Shown here piece after piece: positions 1 to 9,456 of a DNA stretch of 64,000 bases. The notes under the pieces are model-generated. The model was not told the origin of the DNA and did no database searches. It saw only the letters and a list, made by a program, of their open reading frames with translations. Made by a program: the position numbers and the translations under genes. Every line of letters begins with the position of its first letter. Positions within the stretch are counted from its first letter, which is position 1. The stretch is from assembly GCF_023806565.1 (NCBI RefSeq), contig NZ_JAMTDV010000066.1:62001-126000 (forward strand), in the 5' to 3' direction. Source of the DNA: Accumulibacter sp. (GTDB lineage: Bacteria; Pseudomonadota; Gammaproteobacteria; Burkholderiales; Rhodocyclaceae).

Positions 1-1445
1 GGTTCGAAGATCTGCTCCCGGCAAGCCTCGTCGACGCCCTCGCCATCGTCGATCACGTGCACTTCGACCCGCCCTTCTGATCGGGCATCACGAACGAGAA
101 CACGAACGCTGCCAGCCACCCGCCGGGAATGGCGAAGCGCGTTGGCCAGCAGGTTCCACAGCACTTGATGCAAATGCGAGCGATCGAAACAGAGGGTGGC
201 CACTCCCGAACATTCGAGATGGATCGTGTCTGCCGGAAGCTGCTGCTTGCCCAGATACTCCTCGATCAGCGCAGGCAGAATCTCGCGCAGGTCGAGCAAT
301 TCCCGACAACTGCGATCGCGGCGGCCGAGTTCCAGTACGTCCTTGACGATGCGTTCGAGTCGCTGCGCATTGTCCAGTACAATGCGCAACAGACGTTCAT
401 GCAACTGCCCGCGCCGCTCCTCGCGAAGCAATTCACTGGCATGACTGATCGCCGACAGCGGATTGCGAATTTCGTGCGCTATGTTGGCGGTGAGCCGGCC
501 CAGTGCCGCCAGTTTGATTTGCTGCGCCTGTTCCTGCAGGCGCCCCATGTCCTCGATGAACACCAGGACGTCGTTTTCCGTACTGGCGGTACGAACAAAG
601 CGCGCTCGCAACTGCAGGCCGGTTACGGGTACCTTGACCAGTGCCGCTTCCTCGCGGGAGTCCCGACACCAGTCGCGGAATCCCTGCACGAGTTCGGGCG
701 AACATTCACTCACTTCCCTGATGCCATTCAATCCCAACAGTTGCCGGGCGCGTGGATTGCTTTGTCTGGCTCGGCCATCGCGGCCAAGAACGAGCACTCC
801 ATCCTGCATCTCCTCCAGCACGCGCTGGCTGATCACCGTCTGATTCTTCAGGTCAACGCCCCTTTGCTTGGCCAGCGCCTCGTTGGCAATCACTCGCCGC
901 GCCAGCAAGCGCGCCAGGATTGCGACCGCGAAGAAGCCGGCGCTGAAGACTCCCGCATGGAAGAATCCGGCGGCATCGAAGTCGTTCTGCACTGCCCGGT
1001 AACTCTGCTCCAGCAAGACCGCAAGCGTCGCCATCGCCGCGTAGAACAGTACCAGGCGCCCCTCGCCGACCAGCCCGGCACCGGCCAAGGTCACCAGGAG
1101 CATGGACCCGAGACCACTGCCCAGGCCACCGCCGACATGAATGAGCATCGTCATCACCACCACGTCGACCATGACGCTGGCCGTCAGCTGCATGCTGGCA
1201 TGTTGACGATGACGATACGCCACGGCAGCGGCCACTGCCGTGCCGAGAAGGTATGCACCGGCGACCAGCAATTGCTGCAATCCCTGTTGCGGACCAAATA
1301 CGGGAAAAGCGGACGGATGGAGCAGCGCCGAAAAGAACAGCAGCGTGGCAACCGCCAGGCGGTAAAGATTGAAGTAGCGCAGCGACTTCCAGTGCGTCTC
1401 GGAGAAGCGCTCGTCACGAACCTCCGCGATGCTCGAATTGACCAC
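1..1445 (-). CDS. pilS: PilS-type membrane sensor histidine kinase, C-terminus cut by window edge
   Basis: This is the kinase half of a two-component system, probably PilS, which with PilR and sigma-54 controls type IV pilin transcription. The N-terminal third is strongly hydrophobic (about six membrane segments), followed by a PAS-like region, a HisKA dimerisation helix with the phosphoacceptor motif NIAHEIRNPLSA, and an ATP-binding domain whose G1 box reads VIDDGEGVDEA; the frame is still open at base 1, just after IFEP. I take the GTG at 1445 as start because it abuts the stop of the upstream small gene (TGA at 1446-1448) and no ATG precedes the membrane region. About 481 residues are present of the roughly 530 usual for PilS. 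The PP0621-type gene upstream is the usual betaproteobacterial neighbour of pilS-pilR; pilR would lie just outside the window. Another NtrB/PilS-like kinase cannot be excluded. Confidence 0.8.
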   Translation of the reverse strand, partial: MVNSSIAEVRDERFSETHWKSLRYFNLYRLAVATLLFFSALLHPSAFPVFGPQQGLQQLLVAGAYLLGTAVAAAVAYRHRQHASMQLTASVMVDVVVMTMLIHVGGGLGSGLGSMLLVTLAGAGLVGEGRLVLFYAAMATLAVLLEQSYRAVQNDFDAAGFFHAGVFSAGFFAVAILARLLARRVIANEALAKQRGVDLKNQTVISQRVLEEMQDGVLVLGRDGRARQSNPRARQLLGLNGIREVSECSPELVQGFRDWCRDSREEAALVKVPVTGLQLRARFVRTASTENDVLVFIEDMGRLQEQAQQIKLAALGRLTANIAHEIRNPLSAISHASELLREERRGQLHERLLRIVLDNAQRLERIVKDVLELGRRDRSCRELLDLREILPALIEEYLGKQQLPADTIHLECSGVATLCFDRSHLHQVLWNLLANALRHSRRVAGSVRVLVRDARSEGRVEVHVIDDGEGVDEACREQIFE

Positions 1446-1679
1446 TCAAGCACCGTTGGAGCGGGAGTCGTGCAAATGCGCAGCGCAGCAATAATAGCGA
1501 CCGTCTACCAGGATACTCTCGCTGACCGGCTGATTGACACCACAGTAGGAACACTGGACCATCCGCTCGGCATCGCGTCGGCCGGCAGGAGGCGGCAAGG
1601 GGCCGCGCGCCGCCACCACTTTGCGCCAGACCCACCCAAAGAACCATGCCAGCCCGATGAGCAGCAGAAATTTCGTCAT
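1446..1679 (-). CDS. PP0621 family small protein (membrane anchor plus Cys-rich motif)
   Basis: This 77-residue protein begins MTKFLLLIGLAWFFGWVWRK, a single hydrophobic segment, and then carries a cysteine pair MVQCSYCGVN followed by YYCCAAH, which looks like a small metal-binding knuckle. This is the pattern of the PP0621 family, of unknown function, found directly upstream of pilS in many beta- and gammaproteobacteria. The frame extends upstream to 1745, but the hydrophobic start at 1679 matches the family length. Its stop codon touches the GTG of the kinase gene, so the two are almost certainly cotranscribed and translationally coupled. The association suggests a role in pilus or envelope signalling, but no function is shown by the sequence. 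Confidence 0.72.
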   Translation of the reverse strand: MTKFLLLIGLAWFFGWVWRKVVAARGPLPPPAGRRDAERMVQCSYCGVNQPVSESILVDGRYYCCAAHLHDSRSNGA

Positions 1680-1852
1680 TGCCCGTGTAGTCGTGCGGAG
1701 CGCGCAAGCATAGCAGAAGCCCAGGCGAGCAGAGAATACGACCAAGCGCGATCTCGGAGCGACGGCAAATGGGGGGGACGCCAGAGCCGATGCAGCACCT
1801 GCAGGCGCCGCCGGTCGCGGAGGATCGGTGCGTAACGCGAAGCTGTAACGGT

Positions 1853-1929
<77 letters not shown>

Positions 1930-1947
1930 ACCGAAGCAGCGCCAGCG

Positions 1948-2910
1948 CTAATGACTTCTGGCGACCGCAAAGGAGCACAATTCTAACAAGGAATCCTTGT
2001 ATTGAGAAGTGGGCAAGGCTTCCAGCGCGATCGCCGCACGCTCCGCCTCTCCGGCAGCTTTCCGCTTGGCATAGTCGAGAGCCCCGGTCGCACGAATCGC
2101 CGCCAGGACCTTCGGCAAGTCATCGCGGCCACCGTTTTCGATCGCCCGGCGTACGCAGGCGGCCTGTTCCGGAGTGCCGTTCTGCAGCACGAATATCAAC
2201 GGCAGCGTGGGTTTGCCTTCCGCGAGATCGTCACCGAGATGCTTGCCAGTCTCGAGCTCGGCGCCCGAATAGTCGAGTACGTCGTCAATCAGCTGAAACG
2301 CGGTCCCCAGGCGCATGCCGTAAGTGGACATCGCCCGTTCGACGACCGGCGATGCGCCGCCGACGATTGCGCCCAGTTGCGCCGCCGCCTCGAACAGCTT
2401 TGCCGTCTTGTAGCGGATGACCTGCAGGTAGCCCTCCTCGTCGACCCTGACGTCATGGCAGTTCATCAATTGCAGCACTTCCCCCTCGGCGATCACGTTG
2501 GTTGCATCCGACAACACCCGCATGATGCGCATGTCGTTGACCGCAACCATCATCTGAAAGGCCCGCGAGTAGAGAAAGTCACCGACCAGAACGCTGGCCG
2601 CGTTGCCGAACATTGCGTTGGCAGTTTCGCGGCCGCGTCGCAGATCGGAAGCGTCGACCACGTCGTCGTGCAGCAGGGTGGCAGTGTGGATGAATTCGAT
2701 CACCGCTGCCAGCTCGTGATGATGCCTGCCCCGATAGCTGAGAGCTCCCGCGGCAAGCAGGACCAGAGCCGGACGCAACCTCTTGCCACCACTCTGTATG
2801 ATGTACTCCGCGACCTGCCGGACCAGTACGACGTCGGAGTGCAGTCGATCACGAATCACCGCGTCAACTGCGTCCATGTCGGACCCGATCAGGTTGTAGA
2901 ACTGCTCCAT
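1948..2910 (-). CDS. ispB: trans-polyprenyl (octaprenyl-type) diphosphate synthase
   Basis: This enzyme extends farnesyl diphosphate with isopentenyl diphosphate units to make the side chain of ubiquinone. The 320-residue protein shows GGKRLRPALVLL, the first aspartate-rich motif LLHDDVVD, a KTAKLFEAA segment and the second motif LIDDVLDYSG, all in the expected order for long-chain E-polyprenyl synthases. I choose the ATG at 2910 (MEQFYNLIG); an upstream in-frame start would add only eight residues of non-conserved sequence. The product chain length cannot be read from sequence, so octaprenyl is inferred from family and length. It lies between ada and a tRNA gene, not next to the rplU-rpmA-obg block where ispB often resides. 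Confidence 0.9.
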   Translation of the reverse strand: MEQFYNLIGSDMDAVDAVIRDRLHSDVVLVRQVAEYIIQSGGKRLRPALVLLAAGALSYRGRHHHELAAVIEFIHTATLLHDDVVDASDLRRGRETANAMFGNAASVLVGDFLYSRAFQMMVAVNDMRIMRVLSDATNVIAEGEVLQLMNCHDVRVDEEGYLQVIRYKTAKLFEAAAQLGAIVGGASPVVERAMSTYGMRLGTAFQLIDDVLDYSGAELETGKHLGDDLAEGKPTLPLIFVLQNGTPEQAACVRRAIENGGRDDLPKVLAAIRATGALDYAKRKAAGEAERAAIALEALPTSQYKDSLLELCSFAVARSH

Positions 2911-2948
2911 TCTCACGACGCGGCACCCTGGCACAAAACCTTGTGATG

Positions 2949-4073
2949 TTAGGCGCCGGCCTGTTCGGCGTCAAGCTGCGGCGACGCTGCGCTGGCCGCC
3001 GTTTCCGGCAGGATGGCTTCGCGTTCAAGCAGAAGCCGCTTGCGGTCGACTCCCCAGCGGTAACCGGCCAGGCTGCCATCCTGGCGAACGACGCGATGAC
3101 AGGGAATGGCCACGGCCAACAGGTTGGCAGCACAGGCGCCGGCAACGGCACGTACCGCTTTCGGCGACCCCATGCGCTGCGCGATCTCCGTGTAGCTCGC
3201 CGTCCGTCCCGCCGGGATCTCCTGCAGCGCTTGCCATACCCTTTGCTGGAATGCCGTGCCACGGATGTCCAGAGGCAGATCGAGACCCAGTCCGGGTCTT
3301 TCGAGGAGGCCTACGACGCTCGCCACCCGTTGTGCGAAGGCGGCATCGTCGCCGCTCAGCTCCGCAGCCGGAAAGCGATCCTGAAGAACATGGGCAAGCG
3401 ATTCCGGGTCGTCACCGAGCAGGATCGCACAGATCCCGTGCTCACTCTGCGCGACCAGAATCGATCCCAGCGAACAATCGCCGATGGCAAAACGGATTCG
3501 ATGGTTGCTGCCTCCGGTACGATAGGCAGATGGTGTCATCCCCAGCAGCTGACGGGACTCCTCGTAAAAGCGCCCGCTCGAATTGTAGCCGGCCCGGTAG
3601 ATCGCGTCGGTGACACTCACGCCGTGCTGCAATTCGTAACGCACTCTTCGAGCGCGCTGCGCCGCGGCGTATGCCCGGGGAGTGAGACCTGTCTGTGCCT
3701 TGAAGAGCCGGTGCAGATGGTAGCTGCTGACACCGGAGCGGGCCGCCAGTTCGGCAAGGGTCGGGGTTCGCTCGGCTGCTTCGATGAAGCGACAAAGCGC
3801 AGCAATCGTCGCCGCCTGTTGCGCGGCCAACGATTGCCGATCCGGCTGGCATCGCCTGCAGGGGCGAAAACCCGCCTGTTCGGCATCGGCCGGGGTGGTA
3901 TGAAAGCGCACATTCTCCGGACTGGCAAGGCGGGCGCTACATCCTGGCCGACAATACACACCGGTACTCGCCACCGAATAGACGAACTGTCCATCGGCCG
4001 CCGAATCGCGGGCCACGACTGCGGCCCAACGCGGATCGGCGAGGGTTGCTGCCGCCCGTTGCTGGTATGCCAT
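2949..4073 (-). CDS. ada: Ada: O6-methylguanine-DNA methyltransferase and AraC-type regulator
   Basis: A bifunctional adaptive-response protein that removes methyl groups from alkylated DNA and activates repair genes once methylated on its N-terminal cysteine. The 374 residues are in the full Ada order: an N-terminal zinc/methyl-acceptor domain with YCRPGC and FRPCRRCQPD (four Zn cysteines), an AraC-type double helix-turn-helix (LAARSGVSSYHLHRLFK ... GYNSSGRFYEESRQLLGMTPSAYR), then the suicide methyltransferase domain with AIPCHRVV. The start at 4073 has a good ribosome site (GGAGG about seven bases upstream). Length compares with 354 in E. coli. It appears monocistronic, with 169 bp to the upstream SPFH gene end. 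Confidence 0.95.
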   Translation of the reverse strand: MAYQQRAAATLADPRWAAVVARDSAADGQFVYSVASTGVYCRPGCSARLASPENVRFHTTPADAEQAGFRPCRRCQPDRQSLAAQQAATIAALCRFIEAAERTPTLAELAARSGVSSYHLHRLFKAQTGLTPRAYAAAQRARRVRYELQHGVSVTDAIYRAGYNSSGRFYEESRQLLGMTPSAYRTGGSNHRIRFAIGDCSLGSILVAQSEHGICAILLGDDPESLAHVLQDRFPAAELSGDDAAFAQRVASVVGLLERPGLGLDLPLDIRGTAFQQRVWQALQEIPAGRTASYTEIAQRMGSPKAVRAVAGACAANLLAVAIPCHRVVRQDGSLAGYRWGVDRKRLLLEREAILPETAASAASPQLDAEQAGA

Positions 4074-4242
4074 GATTGATCCTCCGCGTCGCCCAACATC
4101 AAACGGGGACACTGTAGCCAACTCGTCACGTCCGCGCACTCCGACTCTTGCTTTCAAATTCGTCGAGCGGGGTTGCGCAAGAACCGCGGCTGTCCACTGG
4201 CGGCGTTGCCGGTTGCCCACCGGCAAGTTCTGGCCCGCGGGA

Positions 4243-5241
4243 TCACCCCAGCTTGCCAAGCAGTTCGGATTTCTTGGCATCGAACTCGGCCTGCGAGAGG
4301 ATGCCTTTGGCCACCAAGCCGTGCAGCTTTTCGAGCGCTGCGACGATCTCATCGACAGCCCCGGATGAAATTGCCGCCGGCGGCGTCTGCGCCAGCGCGG
4401 CGCTCATCGTCTGGCCGATGCCCAGTCCGGCGCCGAGGCCGGCACCGATTCCCGCGACGCCGCCTTCGTTCTGCGCCGCCAGCGGAATGCTGTTGGCGAC
4501 CTGATAGCGAGTGTAGCGTCCGAGGTCGTCGACCATGTTCATGCCGATGCGGCTGTCGAGGATCTTCTGCAGTTCCTCGGGTAGCGAAACGCTCTGCACA
4601 GCGAAGCTGTCGAGCGTCAGACCGTAGCGCTCGAAAACCGGATCGAGCCTGCCCTTGAGGATCCGGCTCAGCTCGTCCTGGTTGGCTGCCATGTCGAGGA
4701 ACGGCACACCCGATTCGCCGAACAGGTCACTCATCGAAGCGATCACCAGACTGCGCAACTGGCCATCGAGCTCGTCCACGGTGTACCGCTGGCGGGTTCC
4801 GGAAATTTCCCGGTGGAAGCGGCGCACATCGCGCAACCCGTAGGCGTAGATGCCAAAGGCGCGCAGGCGCACCATGCCGAAATCCCGGTCGCGAACGGTG
4901 ATCGGATTCGGTGTTCCCCACCTGCGATCGAGTTGCAGGCGCGTCGAAAAGAAATAGACGTCTGACTTGAAGGGTGACTCGAACTGCTTGTCCCAGTTCT
5001 TGAGACTGGTCAGCAGCGGCAGCGTCCTGGTCGTCAGCGTGTAGCGACCGGGGCCGAAAACGTCGGCGATCAGTCCCTCATCGACGAAAACCGCTGCTTG
5101 CGATTCGCGTACCGTCAGTTGCGCACCGTACTGAATCTCGCAATCCTGCATCGGATGACGGACGGCGAGCACGCCTTCGGCGTCCTCGGTCCAGTGAATG
5201 ACGTCGACGAATTGTTTTCTGATGAAATCGATCAGCGCCAA
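4243..5241 (-). CDS. SPFH domain protein with C-terminal SHOCT module
   Basis: The protein (332 residues) has an N-terminal beta-rich part beginning MALIDFIRKQFVDVIHWTED, an SPFH/band-7 type region (VREGQAAVF-like VRESQAAVFVDEG, then VFGPGRYTL) and a final short helical SHOCT motif (EKLHGLVAKGILSQAEFDAKK). This is the architecture of the YdjI/virion-core-like SPFH family, which forms oligomeric scaffolds; biochemical function is not established. A glycine- and alanine-rich linker (residues about 265-290, GVAGIGAGLGAGLGIGQT) separates the two parts. No signal peptide or clear membrane helix is visible, so a cytoplasmic scaffold is likely. It precedes ada and follows coaX on the same strand. 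Confidence 0.8.
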   Translation of the reverse strand: MALIDFIRKQFVDVIHWTEDAEGVLAVRHPMQDCEIQYGAQLTVRESQAAVFVDEGLIADVFGPGRYTLTTRTLPLLTSLKNWDKQFESPFKSDVYFFSTRLQLDRRWGTPNPITVRDRDFGMVRLRAFGIYAYGLRDVRRFHREISGTRQRYTVDELDGQLRSLVIASMSDLFGESGVPFLDMAANQDELSRILKGRLDPVFERYGLTLDSFAVQSVSLPEELQKILDSRIGMNMVDDLGRYTRYQVANSIPLAAQNEGGVAGIGAGLGAGLGIGQTMSAALAQTPPAAISSGAVDEIVAALEKLHGLVAKGILSQAEFDAKKSELLGKLG

Positions 5242-5287
5242 GACGATCTCCTGCCAACATGCATTGCATTGAGTAGCCGCGGCCGCG

Positions 5288-6007
5288 TCACAGCGAGTCG
5301 GCGTAACGCACCAGCCCCTCGAGGATCAGATTGTCTGCCACCACGAAGGGGACCTGCAAGAGTCCTGCGATGGGCGACACAGCTCCACCGGTCAGCAGGC
5401 AGCGCGCACCTGGCTCGCCGGCGATCGCCGAAAACATCCGCTCGACGGCGCCCAACTGCGCCTGCAGGCAACCGCTGACGATGGCGTCCATGGTGTTGCG
5501 CGGCTCGGCGCGAAAGATGCCATCTGCAAGAGGCAGTTGCGCCGTGTTGCTCGCCAGTGCGGCGCGCATCAGATCGAAACCCGGAATGATCAGCCCGCCG
5601 CGAAACAAACCGGTGGCATCGAGCAGATCGACCGTGGTCGCGGTTCCGGCGCTGACCACCAGGCAGGCGCAGTCGCAGCGCGCACGCGCGCCGATCAGCG
5701 CCGCCCAGCGATCGGCGCCGAGTTGCCGGGGATGCTCGTACGCGTTGCGCACGCCACACACCCCGGCGCTGGCATGCAGGAACGACACCCCGACACGCCG
5801 CTCGGCGAGCTGTGCCGCGATGCTCTCGCCCACCTCGGTGCCGGCGACGTTGCAGACGACCACGCGGGCGTCGGCCGGCCACTCGTCGGCAGCCTCGCTC
5901 AAGAAGGCAATGTCGGCCGTCGCCAGGACGCCGTTGTCCAGCCACTTGCTCCCGTCGTGGACGCCCCACTTGATGCGGCTGTTGCCCGCGTCGATGACGA
6001 TGTTCAT
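5288..6007 (-). CDS. coaX: type III pantothenate kinase
   Basis: Phosphorylates pantothenate, the first step of coenzyme A synthesis. The 239-residue protein has the ASKHA-fold phosphate-binding motif IDAGNSRIKWG at its very N-terminus, the substrate-site sequence LGADRWAALIGA, and the second phosphate loop SAGTATTVDLLD, all characteristic of CoaX and absent from type I/II kinases. Its ATG overlaps the end of birA by four bases (ATGA), a common birA-coaX arrangement that indicates translational coupling. CoaX enzymes need a monovalent cation and resist feedback by CoA; that is family knowledge, not visible here. Confidence 0.93.
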   Translation of the reverse strand: MNIVIDAGNSRIKWGVHDGSKWLDNGVLATADIAFLSEAADEWPADARVVVCNVAGTEVGESIAAQLAERRVGVSFLHASAGVCGVRNAYEHPRQLGADRWAALIGARARCDCACLVVSAGTATTVDLLDATGLFRGGLIIPGFDLMRAALASNTAQLPLADGIFRAEPRNTMDAIVSGCLQAQLGAVERMFSAIAGEPGARCLLTGGAVSPIAGLLQVPFVVADNLILEGLVRYADSL

Positions 6008-6813
6008 GCGACGCGCAACGACAGGTCGCCGGACAGACAGCGCTCAATGCCGGTCGGCGTACGCAGCAACAGCGCGCCGTCGGCGTCGGCCCCCAGACAG
6101 ATCCCCACGCGATCGACCAGTTCCCCGTCGAGCAGTCGCACCGGACGATCCTGCCAGACGTGGTGTGCCTGCCATTCGCTGCGCAGCGCGCCGAAGCCGC
6201 CCAGCGAAAAGCGATCGAGAACGGTCGCCAGGTCGACCAGTAGCTGCGCCAGCAAGTGATGGCGATCGGGTAACGGCGCCAGAACCTGCGCCAACGCCGC
6301 GGGGCGATGCAGGAACTCCCCTTCGCCCGCGGGAGGCAAGTGCAGATTGAGGCCAATGCCGATCACCGCCGACGGGCTGCCGTGATCGGACTCGAGTTCG
6401 ATCAGAATGCCACCGAGCTTGCCGTCATCGAGCAGAATGTCGTTGGGCCACTTCAGGCCGACGCCAAGGACGCCGACAGTGCGGAGTGCGCGCACCACGG
6501 CGACGCCGACCGCCAGCGACAGCCCGGACAGCCGCGCCATGCCCGCACCAGCGAAGCGCCAGAGCAGCGAGAAAGTCAGCCCCGCTTCCGGCGACGACGA
6601 CCAGCTTCGGCCGCAGCGGCCGCGGCCGGCCGTCTGCCGGTCGGCAACCAGCAAGCTACCCGACGGGGCACCCTGCCGGCTGCGTTCGAGCAACGAAGTA
6701 CTGGTCGAACGGCATTCGTGCAGAGCTTCGACCGTGAAGCGGTCGCGTACCGTGCCGAGCAGGGAAGCGAGGCGTGCGGGATCGATCTGGCAAGGGATGC
6801 GGGACTGGTCCAT
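6004..6813 (-). CDS. birA: biotin-[acetyl-CoA carboxylase] ligase (catalytic form without HTH)
   Basis: Activates biotin with ATP and attaches it to the carboxyl carrier protein of acetyl-CoA carboxylase. Visible motifs are the ATP loop GRGRCGRSWSS, the biotin-site KWPNDILLDDGKLGGILIE and the C-terminal SH3-like segment. I start at the ATG at 6813 (MDQSRIPCQID), giving 269 residues. This leaves no room for the N-terminal winged helix of E. coli BirA, so the protein is a monofunctional ligase and not a repressor. It overlaps coaX by four bases. Confidence 0.92.
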   Translation of the reverse strand: MDQSRIPCQIDPARLASLLGTVRDRFTVEALHECRSTSTSLLERSRQGAPSGSLLVADRQTAGRGRCGRSWSSSPEAGLTFSLLWRFAGAGMARLSGLSLAVGVAVVRALRTVGVLGVGLKWPNDILLDDGKLGGILIELESDHGSPSAVIGIGLNLHLPPAGEGEFLHRPAALAQVLAPLPDRHHLLAQLLVDLATVLDRFSLGGFGALRSEWQAHHVWQDRPVRLLDGELVDRVGICLGADADGALLLRTPTGIERCLSGDLSLRVA

Positions 6814-6851
6814 GGCTTCGTCATCACGAACAACGCCGCCATTATCGCCGA

Positions 6852-8282
6852 TTATCGTGACAACGACGCTTCCCGGTCTTCGCTCGCACCCATGCCGTCG
6901 AGCCCCAGTTCCTGAATCTTGCGCGTGATCGTATTGCGCCCGATGCCTAGGGCCTGCGCTGCCTCGATCCGGCGTCCGCCGGTCTGGGCAAGGGCACGGT
7001 TGATCAGAACCCGTTCGAAAGCGTGCGTCAGTTTCTCGTGAACCTGGCCCGGCTCGCTGGCCAGGCGCCGATCGACTTCGTGGGCCAATGCACTTTCCCA
7101 ATCATTGGCGGGTGTCGCCGGCAGTGCTTCGCGCAGTTCCGGCGGCAGATCGGCCAGTTCGACCAATTGCCCGGGCGCCATCACGGTCAGCCAGTGACAA
7201 AGATTTTCGAGCTGCCGCACGTTGCCGGAAAAATCCAGCGAGCACAGATGTTTCAACGCGGCGTCGGAAAAGCGCTTACCCTCCACCCCGAGTTCCTGGG
7301 CGCTCTTCAGCAAGAAATGGCGAGCGAGGATCGGAATGTCTTCACGCCGCTCGCGCAGACTGGGCAGACGAACGCGGATCACGTTCAGGCGGTGAAACAG
7401 GTCTTCACGAAACAAGCCCTGGCGGACGCGGGCTTCGAGGTCCTGATGCGTCGCTGCGATGATGCGAACTTTCGTTTTCAATGGCGAATGGCCGCCGACC
7501 CGATAGTAGTGACCGTCTGACAGGACCCGCAACAGCCGCGTTTGCAGTTCAGCGGGCATGTCACCGATTTCGTCGAGAAACAGCGTGCCACCCTCTGCCT
7601 GTTCGAAGCGGCCCTGTCGCTGCGTCGCGGCCCCGGTAAAGGCGCCGCGTTCGTGACCGAACAATTCCGATTCGAGCAGGTCGCGGGGAATTGCCGCCGT
7701 ATTGATCGCGATGAACGGCTTGTCGGCGCGTGGACTGTGGCGATGCACGGCACGCGCCACCAGTTCTTTCCCCGACCCCGATTCGCCCGTGATCAGAACG
7801 GTCGCGCTCGATTGGCTCAGCCGGCCAATGGCCCGAAAGACTTCCTGCATCGCGGGCGCCTGACCGAGAATTTCGGGGGTCAGCCCTTCGTCGTTCGGCG
7901 CACCAGTCTGGTGCATGCTCTCACCGATCGCGCGCCGAATCAGTTCCAAGGCCTGGTCGACGTCGAAGGGTTTCGGCAGGTATTCGAACGCTCCGCCCTG
8001 AAATGCCGACACCGCGCTCTCGAGATCGGAGTACGCGGTCATGATGATCACTGGCAGCGCCGGGAAGCGCTCCTTGAACAACTGCAGCAATTCGAGCCCG
8101 GATTGTCCCGGCATGCGGATGTCGGAAACCAGCACCTGCGGCACTTCGCTGCCAGTGTCGAGCTGCGCGAGCGCTTCGGTCGCCGAGGCAAAACTCCGGA
8201 ATGGGATCTTTTCGCGGGCAAGCGTCTTTTCCAGAACCCAACGGATAGATTTGTCGTCGTCAACGATCCAGACCGGTTTCAT
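6852..8282 (-). CDS. ntrC: NtrC nitrogen-regulation sigma-54 activator
   Basis: Response regulator of the Ntr system; when phosphorylated by NtrB it binds enhancer sites and drives sigma-54 transcription. The 476 residues show a receiver domain with the acceptor Asp54 (VSDIRMPG), a central AAA+ domain with Walker A GESGSGKE, the sigma-54 contact loop ERGAFTGA and Walker [10 protein letters not shown], and a C-terminal Fis-type helix-turn-helix ([20 protein letters not shown]). The start at 8282 ([12 protein letters not shown]) is preceded by GGGGA. ntrB lies 59 bp upstream on the same strand. Its likely targets are in this window: the glnA and amt promoters. Confidence 0.96.
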   Translation of the reverse strand: MKPVWIVDDDKSIRWVLEKTLAREKIPFRSFASATEALAQLDTGSEVPQVLVSDIRMPGQSGLELLQLFKERFPALPVIIMTAYSDLESAVSAFQGGAFEYLPKPFDVDQALELIRRAIGESMHQTGAPNDEGLTPEILGQAPAMQEVFRAIGRLSQSSATVLITGESGSGKELVARAVHRHSPRADKPFIAINTAAIPRDLLESELFGHERGAFTGAATQRQGRFEQAEGGTLFLDEIGDMPAELQTRLLRVLSDGHYYRVGGHSPLKTKVRIIAATHQDLEARVRQGLFREDLFHRLNVIRVRLPSLRERREDIPILARHFLLKSAQELGVEGKRFSDAALKHLCSLDFSGNVRQLENLCHWLTVMAPGQLVELADLPPELREALPATPANDWESALAHEVDRRLASEPGQVHEKLTHAFERVLINRALAQTGGRRIEAAQALGIGRNTITRKIQELGLDGMGASEDREASLSR

Positions 8283-8341
8283 CGATTCCCCAGGCAGCTC
8301 GACAAGCGTCATCGACTAGTAGCAAGAAGCCTGCCAGTCAC

Positions 8342-9409
8342 TCACGCCAGCGGCAGACGAACCACGAAGCAGGTACGGCCCGGGCGACTCTCGCAATCGA
8401 TCGTCCCCTGATGCTGTTGCACGAAGCTCTGCGCCAGCGTCAGCCCGAGACCGCTGCCGCCTTGTCGGCCGGAAACCAGCGGATAGAACATCCGTTCGCG
8501 GATGTCGTCGGGAATTCCCGGGCCATCGTCGATCACCTGCACCTCCAGCGCCAGACGGTAGCGCCGTTTGAACAGGGTCGCCTGGCGAGTGACGCGGGTA
8601 CGCAGCGTGATCTGCCCCTGAGCACCGCCGTCGGGACGCCGGCCGATCGCTTGTGCAGCATTCCTGGCAATGTTCAGGAAGACCTGAATCAGTTGCTCCC
8701 GGTCACCCACCAGTTCCGGCAGGCTGGTATCGTAGTCGCGACAGACGCGCAGGGTGGTCGGAAATTCGGCAGTAAGCAGGCTGCGCACCCGCTCCAGAAT
8801 CTCGTGAATGTTCACCGGTCCCGGCTGCATCGGTCGGTGCGGAGACAACAAACGCCGCATCAGATCCTGCAGCCGGTCCGTCTCCTTGATGATTACCTGG
8901 GTATATTCGCGCAAACCGGGATTGTTGAGCTCGCGTTCCAGCAGTTGCGCCGCACCGCGAATTCCACCGAGCGGATTCTTGATTTCGTGCACCAAGTTGC
9001 GGATCAGCTCGCGATTGGCCTGTTGTTGCTCGACCAGACGCTCTTCCCGGGTTGCCCTGAGCTGTTGATCGATCGGCCACAGCTCGACCAGCAGACCTGC
9101 TTCAGGCGCATCGACCGGGTTGACCGTACAGTTCAACTGCAGCAGCTCGCCACCGACCAGGCGCAGGCCGATGTTCTGACCAGTGTAGCCCCAACCGTGC
9201 TGGAGAACGTTGTTGAGCGCCGTCAGCAGCGTCGGTGGACACTCCATGACACCTTCCAGCGGGCAACCGGCAAAGATCTTGTTGCTGATCGCCAGGAGAT
9301 TCTCGGCAGCCGGATTCAGGTAGCGAATGGCCAGACGAGCGTCGAGCACCACTACGGCCGACGAAAGCAGGTCGAGCCCCGCGAACTGATTCTGCGAATT
9401 CTCAGCCAT
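8342..9409 (-). CDS. ntrB: NtrB nitrogen-regulation sensor kinase
   Basis: Cytoplasmic histidine kinase/phosphatase that sets the phosphorylation of NtrC in response to PII protein. The 355-residue protein has an N-terminal PAS domain with no membrane helices, the H-box NLVHEIKNPLGG with His141, an N-box (IARNAAQAI) and G-boxes VIDDGPGIPDD and GGSGLGLTLAQ. Length and soluble architecture match NtrB and not the membrane-bound NtrY. It is the first gene of the ntrB-ntrC pair, which lies downstream of glnA as in enteric bacteria but separated from it by a DUF4124 gene and a strong terminator. Confidence 0.96.
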   Translation of the reverse strand: MAENSQNQFAGLDLLSSAVVVLDARLAIRYLNPAAENLLAISNKIFAGCPLEGVMECPPTLLTALNNVLQHGWGYTGQNIGLRLVGGELLQLNCTVNPVDAPEAGLLVELWPIDQQLRATREERLVEQQQANRELIRNLVHEIKNPLGGIRGAAQLLERELNNPGLREYTQVIIKETDRLQDLMRRLLSPHRPMQPGPVNIHEILERVRSLLTAEFPTTLRVCRDYDTSLPELVGDREQLIQVFLNIARNAAQAIGRRPDGGAQGQITLRTRVTRQATLFKRRYRLALEVQVIDDGPGIPDDIRERMFYPLVSGRQGGSGLGLTLAQSFVQQHQGTIDCESRPGRTCFVVRLPLA

Positions 9410-9456
9410 ACCAACAAGATATCGGTCGTCGTCGCGACCGCGCGGATTGCCGACGG

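Noticed and set aside
129-1835. Long plus-strand open frame of 568 codons opposite the sensor kinase
   Set aside because: Its product is low-complexity His/Gln/Arg-rich without domains, while the minus strand shows clear kinase motifs; a GC-rich shadow.
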